From NCBI GenBank assembly GCA_937895695.1, contig CALBLM010000371.1, forward strand, positions 1 through 8,801: a stretch of DNA of 8,801 nucleotides, in the 5' to 3' direction. Positions 1-5,069 of the stretch are shown here, one piece after another. Source of the DNA: an uncultured Megasphaera sp. (GTDB taxonomy: Bacteria; Bacillota; Negativicutes; Veillonellales; Megasphaeraceae). Made by a program: the position numbers and the translations under genes. The notes beneath the pieces were generated by a model. The model did no database searches, was not told the origin of the DNA, and was given only the letters and a program-made list of their open reading frames with translations. Position 1 is the stretch's first letter. Each line of letters begins with the position of its first letter.

Positions 1-1
1 A

Positions 2-316
2 CATAGCCGTTTGCTGTATTTCTATAATGACGGCAAAGAAGATGTATTTATTTCTTCAGCCGACTGGATGCCGCGTAACTTAAATGAACGGGTTGAATTA
101 TTAGTACCTATCGAATATGGTCCACACAAAGAACGAATCAAACATATTTTGAATTGGTATTTCAGTGATAACGTTAAAGCGTATGCGATGAATGCTGACG
201 GAACGTATCGGTATTTAGCCGACGAACGAAAAGGAAAACCTATTCATGCCCAAGAACTGCTGCAGCATGAAGCTGAAGAAAAAAATGCAGAACTGAAGAG
301 AAAAAGAAAACACTAG
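2..316 (+). CDS. ppk: Polyphosphate kinase, C-terminal fragment (cut by window start)
   Basis: This is the last 104 codons of a PPK1-type polyphosphate kinase, which reversibly polymerises the gamma-phosphate of ATP into inorganic polyphosphate. The reading frame is open from base 2 (His-Ser-Arg-Leu-Leu-Tyr-Phe) to the TAG at 314-316. The family hallmark DVFISSADWMPRNLNERVEL, in the C-terminal phospholipase-D-like domain, is intact, followed by the usual FSDNVKAYAMN-type segment and a Lys/Arg-rich tail. Aligned from memory with E. coli PPK, the first complete codon (His, 2-4) falls on His592, one of the two histidines needed for activity. The TTG at 11 is internal, not a start. A terminator hairpin lies 15 nt after the stop, so this is the end of a transcript unrelated to the operon below. 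Confidence 0.93.
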   Translation, partial: HSRLLYFYNDGKEDVFISSADWMPRNLNERVELLVPIEYGPHKERIKHILNWYFSDNVKAYAMNADGTYRYLADERKGKPIHAQELLQHEAEEKNAELKRKRKH

Positions 317-331
317 GCATACGTCGTAATG

Positions 332-372
332 AAAAAACATGACCTCCCTACCTGTAGGAGGCCATGTTTTTT
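332..372 (+). terminator. Intrinsic terminator after ppk, probably bidirectional
   Basis: A long hairpin begins with six A (332-337) and ends with six T (367-372). Arms 332-350 and 355-372 pair as AAAAAACATG.CCTC.CTA against TAG.GAGG.CATGTTTTTT, with one mismatch (342/362), one bulged C near 346 and the tetraloop CCTG (351-354). The A-run on one side and T-run on the other would allow termination on both strands. Confidence 0.9.
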
Positions 373-544
373 GCTATACAAAAAAATTACTTTTTCATAA
401 AATTTATTTTATAAAGAAAAATATTCTCATAAACATGAAAAGATAGCAGTCATATCAGCCTGTTTTAGGATGGTAAAGTGTTAACAATATAGAAAAAAAT
501 AGCATAATACATAGTAATATCAGCTATTTGTCAACCACTAAAAA
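373..544. other. AT-rich spacer without a gene
   Basis: I see no open reading frame with a ribosome binding site on either strand. A weak inverted repeat AAATAGC/GCTATTT (497-503/523-529, 19-nt loop) is present. Promoter-like pairs also occur (TTAACA 481-486 with CATAAT 503-508; TTGTCA 528-533 with TATTCT 551-556), but in DNA this AT-rich they carry little weight on their own. Confidence 0.5.
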
Positions 545-574
545 TTGACATATTCTAAAATCCTTTGATAGAAT
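545..574 (+). promoter_or_regulatory. Sigma-A type promoter of the G5/3D-domain gene
   Basis: A perfect -35 TTGACA (545-550), an 18-bp spacer and a -10 TAGAAT (569-574; 5 of 6 consensus bases). Transcription should begin near 581, leaving a leader of only about 16 nt before the ATG at 597, with the AGGAGG ribosome binding site (585-590) almost at the RNA 5' end. An overlapping alternative, TTGTCA (528-533)-17-TATTCT (551-556), would start about 18 nt earlier. Confidence 0.75.
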
Positions 575-596
575 ACATCCTATTAGGAGGGATTCG

Positions 597-1574
597 ATGA
601 ACAAACGATATCAAGGACCGATTACGCGTATGTACGCTACCTTAATCGCTTTATTAGTCATAGTTTCCTTAGCAGGATTTATTGATAAAGGAAAATCCGT
701 GACAATCCAGTCCGACGGAAATACACAAACTGTATACACACATGCAGTAAATGAAGAAGCATTAATGCGTGAAAACAACATTGAACTCGGTCCATGTGAC
801 GAACTTGAAATGTCTACATCTAAATTGACCGATGGCAGTTTGGTAACGCTGCACCGTGCAGTACCTGTTGTATTGGAACATAAAGGAAATAAACAGGAAG
901 TGCGTACAGCAAAGCAAACGGTACAAGCCGTAGCAGAACAATATGGGTATAATACTAAAGATTTTCGTCCCTATGGGGATACAGAAGCACCGGTAACAAA
1001 AAATATGACGATTCGCATCGGTAATATTTCGCGCAAAGCAATTGTAGAGGATGAAGTCGTTCCGTATGCGATTGAAAGCATTCCTGATGAAACGCTAGGC
1101 CAAGGCGAAGAACAGGTAATTCAAGAAGGTAAAAATGGTCGGAAGACCGTTAAAATGAATATTGTGAGTTTGGATGGACAAGTTATTGGCAAGGAACATG
1201 TAGAAACTACGCTAGTAACAGAAATGCAACCGTTGGTTCGTCATGTGGGAACGAAAGAAACGGTTGAAATTAATACAGGAACTATTTCCAAATTTAAAGA
1301 AGTCTTTACGATGGTTGCCACTGCGTATTTACCGACAGACGGTAATGGAGAGGGAATTACCAAAATGGGAACGCTAGCACGATATGGTGTAGTAGCGGTC
1401 GATCCGAATGTCATTCCGCTAGGAACCCGCGTATATATTCCGGGATATGGTGTAGCCATTGCCGAAGATACAGGCGGTGACATTTTAGGGAATCGAATTG
1501 ATTTGTGTATGGAAAATTATGATGCCTGCATGATTTTTGGTAGACGAACAGTGCCTGTTTATGTTTTGGAATAG
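597..1574 (+). CDS. Membrane-anchored DUF348/G5/3D-domain cell-wall protein (YabE/Rpf2-like)
   Basis: A 325-residue envelope protein, probably a cell-wall lytic or remodelling enzyme. The N-terminus is basic (K3, R4, R11) and followed by a hydrophobic stretch at about 14-29, a signal anchor or signal peptide with no obvious lipobox. Residues about 33-140 look like successive DUF348 units, about 143-222 like a G5 domain (a module linked to adhesion to wall sugars), and about 235-324 like a 3D domain. The three aspartates naming that domain are D269 (VAVDP), D291 (EDTGG) and D302 (NRIDL). The same fold is the active core of MltA-type lytic transglycosylases, so glycan cleavage is plausible but inferred. 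The ATG at 597 lies 6 nt after AGGAGG. The gene appears monocistronic, with its own promoter and terminator. A specific symbol (yabE/yocH/rpf2) cannot be chosen from sequence alone. Confidence 0.9.
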   Translation: MNKRYQGPITRMYATLIALLVIVSLAGFIDKGKSVTIQSDGNTQTVYTHAVNEEALMRENNIELGPCDELEMSTSKLTDGSLVTLHRAVPVVLEHKGNKQEVRTAKQTVQAVAEQYGYNTKDFRPYGDTEAPVTKNMTIRIGNISRKAIVEDEVVPYAIESIPDETLGQGEEQVIQEGKNGRKTVKMNIVSLDGQVIGKEHVETTLVTEMQPLVRHVGTKETVEINTGTISKFKEVFTMVATAYLPTDGNGEGITKMGTLARYGVVAVDPNVIPLGTRVYIPGYGVAIAEDTGGDILGNRIDLCMENYDACMIFGRRTVPVYVLE

Positions 1575-1613
1575 ACCCAAGAAAACAAGTTAATATGGCA
1601 ATGAAGAATATGA

Positions 1614-1670
1614 GCAGTATGTTGAGTACTGCATAATGGCCCCGGTTGTATGATACCGGGGCTTTGTCCT
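1614..1670 (+). terminator. Probable terminator after the G5/3D-domain gene
   Basis: A GC-rich 8-bp stem GCCCCGGT/ACCGGGGC (1639-1646/1655-1662) with an 8-nt loop is followed by TTTGTCCT, a rather poor T-tract. Just upstream is a smaller hairpin GCAGTA/TACTGC (1614-1619/1627-1632). The stem is strong, but the short T-run means read-through towards rpsB is possible. Confidence 0.65.
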
Positions 1671-1764
1671 ATCTATACATATCTTTATCCAGGGAGAATC
1701 GTTGCAGATACAGGGAGTTAGACGGAATTTTTACAAAAATAATAGAAAATCTATAGAAATAATA
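1671..1764. promoter_or_regulatory. Upstream region of rpsB: direct repeat and possible second promoter
   Basis: No gene is visible here. CAGGGAG occurs twice (1690-1696 and 1711-1717), 21 bp apart, which is two helical turns. A second promoter candidate is TTTACA (1730-1735)-16-TATAGA (1752-1757), about 36 bp upstream of the main one. Tandem promoters are common for ribosomal protein operons, but the match here is only moderate. Confidence 0.3.
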
Positions 1765-1793
1765 TTGTGAATATGCAATGAATATGCTATAAT
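1765..1793 (+). promoter_or_regulatory. Main promoter of the rpsB-tsf operon (extended -10)
   Basis: A perfect -10 TATAAT (1788-1793) carries the extended -10 TGC directly upstream (1785-1787). A weaker -35 TTGTGA (1765-1770; 4 of 6) stands 17 bp away. Transcription should start near 1800. This is the best-looking promoter in the window, as expected for a highly expressed ribosomal operon. Confidence 0.85.
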
Positions 1794-1799
1794 GGCTAA

Positions 1800-1911
1800 G
1801 GTTTGAATACCATAACCAAATACACACGCTTGGTGAGTCTGCAGCTGTGCCATTTCAATGGTGAAGACAGGCAATGACCGGGCGGAGGAAAAAACAGGAG
1901 GATTTACAATT
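1800..1911 (+). promoter_or_regulatory. 5' leader of rpsB, candidate S2-responsive RNA
   Basis: About 110 nt of untranslated leader. By eye it can form a bulged stem CACA.GC/GCTGTG (1823-1829 with 1844-1849) around a 14-nt loop, an alternative stem ACCAA/TTGGT (1815-1819/1830-1834), and a small hairpin CCAT/ATGG (1850-1853/1858-1861). The first two are mutually exclusive. S2 is known to repress its own rpsB-tsf mRNA in E. coli, so a regulatory leader would make sense, but I cannot assign it to a known family. Two purine-rich motifs, GGAGG (1884-1888) and AGGAGG (1896-1901), stand before the start. Confidence 0.4.
1896..1901 (+). promoter_or_regulatory. Ribosome binding site that fixes the rpsB start
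   Basis: AGGAGG lies 10 nt before the ATG at 1912. An in-frame ATG at 1858 would add 18 residues unlike any S2 N-terminus and has no purine-rich site before it, so 1912 is the start. Confidence 0.9.
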
Positions 1912-2649
1912 ATGGCAGTAGTATCTATGAAACAATTGTTGGAAGCAGGCGTTCATTTCGGTCATCAGACACGCCGTTGGAACCCTAAAATGGCTCGTTT
2001 TATCTTCACGGAACGCAATGGTATTTACATCATTGACCTTCAGAAGACTGTAAAAAAAGTAGATGAAGCATACAATTTTGTACGTGACCTCGCTGCTGAA
2101 GGCGGTAAAGTTCTCTTCGTTGGTACGAAGAAACAGGCTCAGGAATCCATTAAAAATGAAGCTGAACGCTGCAATCAGTATTTTGTCAACGAACGTTGGC
2201 TTGGCGGTATGCTGACGAACTTCCAGACAATTGAAAAACGTGTAAAACGTTTAAAAGTATTGGAAAAACAAGCTGAAGATGGTACATTTGATGTATTGCC
2301 GAAAAAAGAAGTTACTCTTCTTAAACATGAAATGGAAAAATTACAGAAGTACCTCGGCGGCATTAAAGATATGAAAAAATTACCGGATGCATTGTTTATC
2401 ATTGATCCGAAAAAAGAAGAAATCGCTGTTTCTGAAGCACGCAAACTTCACATTCCTATCATTGCAACAGTCGATACAAACTGTGATCCCGATGTTATCG
2501 ATTATCCGATTCCAGCTAATGATGATGCAATCCGCGCTGTTAAATTGTTGACAGGTAAAATTGCAGATGCTGTTCTTGAAGGTAATCAGGGTGAACAGAC
2601 TGAAGAAGGTGCTGCACAAGAAGTTGAAGCAGCAACAGAAGAAAACTAA
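1912..2649 (+). CDS. rpsB: 30S ribosomal protein S2
   Basis: A 245-residue protein of the small ribosomal subunit, located between head and body on the solvent side and needed for S1 docking in organisms with S1. The N-terminus MAVVSMKQLLEAGVHFGHQT is the classic S2 opening. RRWNPKMARFIFTERNGIYI (21-40), GTKKQAQ (71-77), ERWLGGMLTNF (94-104) and PDALFIIDPKKE (158-169) are family motifs, as is the segment ATVDTNCDPDVIDYPIPAND (185-204). The acidic tail from about residue 224 (Glu/Gln/Ala-rich) is typical and variable. Length matches the bacterial norm. It opens a transcription unit with tsf 109 nt downstream, a pairing conserved across bacteria. Confidence 0.98.
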   Translation: MAVVSMKQLLEAGVHFGHQTRRWNPKMARFIFTERNGIYIIDLQKTVKKVDEAYNFVRDLAAEGGKVLFVGTKKQAQESIKNEAERCNQYFVNERWLGGMLTNFQTIEKRVKRLKVLEKQAEDGTFDVLPKKEVTLLKHEMEKLQKYLGGIKDMKKLPDALFIIDPKKEEIAVSEARKLHIPIIATVDTNCDPDVIDYPIPANDDAIRAVKLLTGKIADAVLEGNQGEQTEEGAAQEVEAATEEN

Positions 2650-2688
2650 TCATCGTTTTGCTCTTTGAGAATTAAATGGCTTTTATAT

Positions 2689-2720
2689 AAAGGTAAGGAG
2701 TGTGTATATTCCTTACCTTT
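2689..2720 (+). terminator. Perfect 11-bp intercistronic hairpin between rpsB and tsf
   Basis: Arms AAAGGTAAGGA (2689-2699) and TCCTTACCTTT (2710-2720) pair perfectly around a 10-nt loop. Only the three T inside the 3' arm resemble a T-tract, after which comes GTTCAAAC. It is more likely a weak attenuator or a transcript-stabilising or processing element than a full terminator, since tsf has no obvious promoter of its own in the 38 nt after it. Confidence 0.55.
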
Positions 2721-2742
2721 GTTCAAACTGTATATTATGTTT

Positions 2743-2748
2743 AGGAGG
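2743..2748 (+). promoter_or_regulatory. Ribosome binding site that fixes the tsf start
   Basis: AGGAGG stands 10 nt before the ATG at 2759. The frame is open further upstream (to a TTG-type codon at 2702 inside the hairpin loop), but that extension carries no ribosome binding site and is not EF-Ts-like. Confidence 0.9.
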
Positions 2749-2758
2749 AATATCTAAA

Positions 2759-3406
2759 ATGGCTATTACAGCAAGCATGGTAAAAGATTTAAGAACAAAA
2801 ACTGGCGCTGGCATGATGGACTGCAAAAAAGCGCTTTCTGCTACAAATGGTGATATGGAAAAAGCAATCGACTTCCTTCGTGAAAAAGGATTGGCTGCTG
2901 CTGCAAAAAAAGCAGATCGTATCGCTGCTGAAGGTCTTGTTTATTCCTACATTCACGGCAACGGCCGTATCGGTGTTTTGGTAGAAGTTAACTGCGAAAC
3001 AGACTTTGTTGCTCAGACAGATAACTTTAAAAACCTTTGCAAAGATATTGCTATGCAGATTGCTGCTGCAAAACCGGCATATTTGAAACGTGAAGAAGTT
3101 CCTGAAGAAGTATTGGAACATGAAAAAGAAGTTCTTCGTCAGCAGGCTTTGAACGAAGGCAAACCGGAAAAAATTGTTGAAAAAATGATCGTTGGCCGTT
3201 TGGAAAAATTCTATAAAGAAAATTGCTTGCTCGACCAGGAATTCATTAAAGATTCCGACAAAACAATTCAGCAGGTTATTACAGAAAACATTGCTAAAAT
3301 TGGTGAAAAAATCGATATCCGCCGTTATACCCGTTATGAATTAGGTGAAGGCTTGGAAAAACGTAATGATGACTTTGTTTCTGAAGTAATGGCACAAGCT
3401 AAATAA
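2759..3406 (+). CDS. tsf: Translation elongation factor Ts (short form)
   Basis: A 215-residue guanine nucleotide exchange factor that removes GDP from EF-Tu in the cytosol. The N-terminal UBA-like domain (about 1-45) contains LRTKTGAGMMDCKKAL (11-26), the first family signature. EVNCETDFVAQTDNF (76-90) is the second, with the TDFV residues that insert into EF-Tu. Then come GKPEKIVEKMIVGRLEKF (134-151), LLDQEFIKD (157-165) and a C-terminal part ending in VSEVMAQAK. The E. coli protein is near 283 residues. This one passes from the NCETDFV block directly to the AAAKPAYLKREEVPEEV block, so it lacks the duplicated core module of roughly 70 residues. Short forms are known, for example in Thermus. 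It is co-transcribed with rpsB. Confidence 0.98.
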   Translation: MAITASMVKDLRTKTGAGMMDCKKALSATNGDMEKAIDFLREKGLAAAAKKADRIAAEGLVYSYIHGNGRIGVLVEVNCETDFVAQTDNFKNLCKDIAMQIAAAKPAYLKREEVPEEVLEHEKEVLRQQALNEGKPEKIVEKMIVGRLEKFYKENCLLDQEFIKDSDKTIQQVITENIAKIGEKIDIRRYTRYELGEGLEKRNDDFVSEVMAQAK

Positions 3407-3412
3407 GATGAC

Positions 3413-3446
3413 ATAAGAGAACACCCAATCCGTGTTCTCTTATTTT
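3413..3446 (+). terminator. Terminator-like hairpin between tsf and pyrH
   Basis: A perfect 12-bp stem ATAAGAGAACAC/GTGTTCTCTTAT (3413-3424/3432-3443) with a 7-nt loop (CCAATCC-type, 3425-3431) is followed by TTTCTAAT. The stem is stable but the T-run short. Because only 37 nt separate it from the pyrH ATG and no promoter is visible there, it is probably a partial terminator that lowers expression of the genes downstream. Confidence 0.7.
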
Positions 3447-3483
3447 CTAATGTAACTGGAAATAAAAAGCAGGAGGCCTTCAA

Positions 3484-4209
3484 ATGGAAACAAATAAATT
3501 CAAACGCATTGTATTGAAATTAAGTGGTGAAGCGTTAGCTGGTGAACAAGGATATGGTATTGACCCGCAAACGGTAGAAAAAATAGCAAAACAGGTTGTT
3601 GAAGTAAGCAAACTGGGCATTCAAGTAGCTATCGTTGTTGGCGGCGGCAATATTTGGCGTGGTCTTTCGGGAAGTGCCAAAGGTATGGACCGTGTTTCGG
3701 CTGATTATATGGGAATGCTTGCTACTGTTATGAATGCGCTTGCATTACAGGATGCAATGGAAAATCATGGCATAGCAACGCGCGTGCAAACTGCTATTAA
3801 TATGCAGCAAGTAGCTGAACCGTACATTCGTCGACGCGCTATTCGTCACATGGAAAAAGGCCGTGTTGTTATTTTTGGTGCCGGCACAGGGAATCCATAT
3901 TTCTCTACGGATACAACCGCAGCACTTCGGGCAGCTGAAATTGAAGCAGATGCTATTTTGATGGCTAAAAACGGCGTAGATGGCGTATATGACAGCGATC
4001 CGAAGGTAAATCCAGATGCTAAAATGTTCAAGAAGCTTTCTTACTTAGATGTCATCAATAAAGATTTGAAAGTCATGGATGCTACAGCAACAACATTGTG
4101 CCGTAATAATAATATTCCCATTCTCGTATTTAATATTGATGTAGAAGGAAACATTGTGGCTGCTGCCAGCGGAAAAGATTTGGGAACATTAGTCGACAAA
4201 GAAGGCTAA
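3484..4209 (+). CDS. pyrH: UMP kinase
   Basis: A 241-residue bacterial UMP kinase of the amino-acid kinase fold, normally a hexamer, phosphorylating UMP to UDP with ATP in pyrimidine nucleotide synthesis; the family is typically activated by GTP and inhibited by UTP. Visible motifs are the N-terminal KLSGEAL (12-18) for phosphate binding, the glycine-rich GGGNIWRG (53-60), MDRVSADYMGMLATVMNALA (68-87) lining the UMP pocket, FGAGTGNPYFSTDTTAALRA (131-150) and AKNGVDGVYDSDP (161-173). The length is standard. The ATG at 3484 is 7 nt after AGGAGG. Position between tsf and frr is the common bacterial order. Its product feeds UTP/UDP-sugar supply, including wall precursors made with the enzymes further along the operon. 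Confidence 0.98.
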   Translation: METNKFKRIVLKLSGEALAGEQGYGIDPQTVEKIAKQVVEVSKLGIQVAIVVGGGNIWRGLSGSAKGMDRVSADYMGMLATVMNALALQDAMENHGIATRVQTAINMQQVAEPYIRRRAIRHMEKGRVVIFGAGTGNPYFSTDTTAALRAAEIEADAILMAKNGVDGVYDSDPKVNPDAKMFKKLSYLDVINKDLKVMDATATTLCRNNNIPILVFNIDVEGNIVAAASGKDLGTLVDKEG

Positions 4210-4260
4210 AAGCGGTATGATAATAGATATAAAATAAATAAGATAAGGAAGTGAATACAC

Positions 4261-4821
4261 ATGGATGTAAAAACATTATTGAGTCAAAATGAAGAAAAAA
4301 TGGATAAGACGATTGAAGTATTGAAACGAGATTTATCTTCAATTCGTACAGGTCGTGCCAGCACGACATTATTGGATCGTGTTATGGTAGAGTACTATGG
4401 TGCGCCGACGCCGATTAAACAGGTAGCGAATGTATCTGTCCCGGAACCACGCTTAATTACGATTGTTCCTTGGGAACGCAAAATACTGGGCGATATTGAA
4501 CGCGCTATTTTAAAATCCGATTTAGGTTTAAATCCGAATAATGATGGTACGATGATTCGTTTGGAAATTCCACAGTTGACAGAAGAACGTCGTAAAGATT
4601 TAAGCAAAAAAGTCAGCAAAGTAGCTGAAGATGCAAAGGTCGTCATCCGTAATATTCGTCGTGATGCCAATGAAGTGATTAAGAAAATGGAAAAGAAAAA
4701 AGAAATTACGGAAGACGAAAGTAAAGAAGGACAGACGAATATCCAGAAACTGACAGATAAAAAAATTAAAAGTATTGACGATATTAAAGTCAAAAAAGAA
4801 AAAGAAGTCATGGAAGTATAA
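4261..4821 (+). CDS. frr: Ribosome recycling factor
   Basis: A 186-residue RRF which, with EF-G, splits the post-termination ribosome from mRNA. It shows the two-domain pattern: long helices forming the three-helix bundle (about 1-30 and 104-186) and a beta-rich head (about 31-103). Family motifs are SSIRTGRAS (26-34), VEYYGAPTPIKQVANVSVPE (43-62), LGDIERAILKSDLGLNPNND (75-94) and IRLEIPQLTEERRKDL (98-113). The C-terminal half is very rich in Lys and Glu, normal for RRF. AAGGAAGTG (4245-4253) is the ribosome binding site, 51 nt after pyrH. Its TAA (4819-4821) shares its last A with the next ATG, so the following small gene is probably translated by re-initiation. Confidence 0.98.
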   Translation: MDVKTLLSQNEEKMDKTIEVLKRDLSSIRTGRASTTLLDRVMVEYYGAPTPIKQVANVSVPEPRLITIVPWERKILGDIERAILKSDLGLNPNNDGTMIRLEIPQLTEERRKDLSKKVSKVAEDAKVVIRNIRRDANEVIKKMEKKKEITEDESKEGQTNIQKLTDKKIKSIDDIKVKKEKEVMEV

Positions 4822-5069
4822 TGGATATACGAAACTTAATTGGCATGCCGTTACGGTATGCCATATCTGCATTACGGGAAAAAAATATGGCATATACCAT
4901 AGAACGTACTGTCTCACGCAGTCATTTCTTTCCGTGTGAAGAAGAAAATTCATATGTTATTCGTGTTAAGCAGATAGATGATGAGACGGTTTGTCTATTA
5001 GTGAATGATACGATGAAACATAGTGATTCTGTCAGTCGTGTGTTGCAAGGTGGAGAAACACAAGTATGA
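4821..5069 (+). CDS. Small uncharacterised protein between frr and uppS (PASTA-like pattern)
   Basis: I do not recognise a named family for this 82-residue protein. It is very likely real: its ATG overlaps the frr stop by one base (TAATG), its TGA overlaps the uppS ATG by four (ATGA), and no other frame is open through the gap. There is no signal peptide or membrane segment, so it should be cytosolic. NLIGMPLRYAISALREKNMAY (5-25, shown here only by its keys G8, M9, P10, L11, A14, L18) resembles the strand-helix opening of a PASTA domain, and YVIRVKQIDDETVCLLV (45-61) could be its two closing strands with the central loop shortened. The tail (62-82) is polar. GGAAG (4812-4816), inside frr, is a weak ribosome binding site, consistent with coupling. 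A role in ribosome recycling or in UppS control is conceivable but unsupported. Confidence 0.8.
   Translation: MDIRNLIGMPLRYAISALREKNMAYTIERTVSRSHFFPCEEENSYVIRVKQIDDETVCLLVNDTMKHSDSVSRVLQGGETQV
4841..4901 (+). repeat. Nested inverted repeats at the start of the small ORF
   Basis: TGGCATGCCG/CGGTATGCCA (4841-4850/4854-4863) forms a 10-bp stem with one G.U pair and a TTA triloop. GCCATAT (4860-4866) can alternatively pair with ATATGGC (4885-4891), and TATGG/CCATA (4886-4890/4897-4901) makes a third stem. The second excludes the other two. This lies 20 nt inside the coding sequence. Confidence 0.6.

Noticed and set aside
1595..1636. 13-codon Met-rich ORF after the G5/3D-domain gene
   Set aside because: No ribosome binding site, and it runs into the terminator-region hairpins.
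1858..1911. Longer rpsB reading frame starting at ATG 1858
   Set aside because: No ribosome binding site before it, the added 18 residues do not look like S2, and AGGAGG at 1896-1901 serves the ATG at 1912.
2702..2758. Longer tsf reading frame starting at 2702
   Set aside because: It would start in the loop of the intercistronic hairpin without a ribosome binding site; the ATG at 2759 gives the standard EF-Ts N-terminus.
4189..4233. Possible promoter before frr (TTAGTC with TATGAT/GATAAT)
   Set aside because: Spacing between the elements is wrong and the -35 match poor; the pyrH-frr gap is only 51 nt and best explained by co-transcription.
4395..4953. Long minus-strand frames opposite frr and the small ORF
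   Set aside because: Their Phe/Leu/Ser-rich composition is what the complement of Lys/Glu-rich codons produces; no family resemblance.
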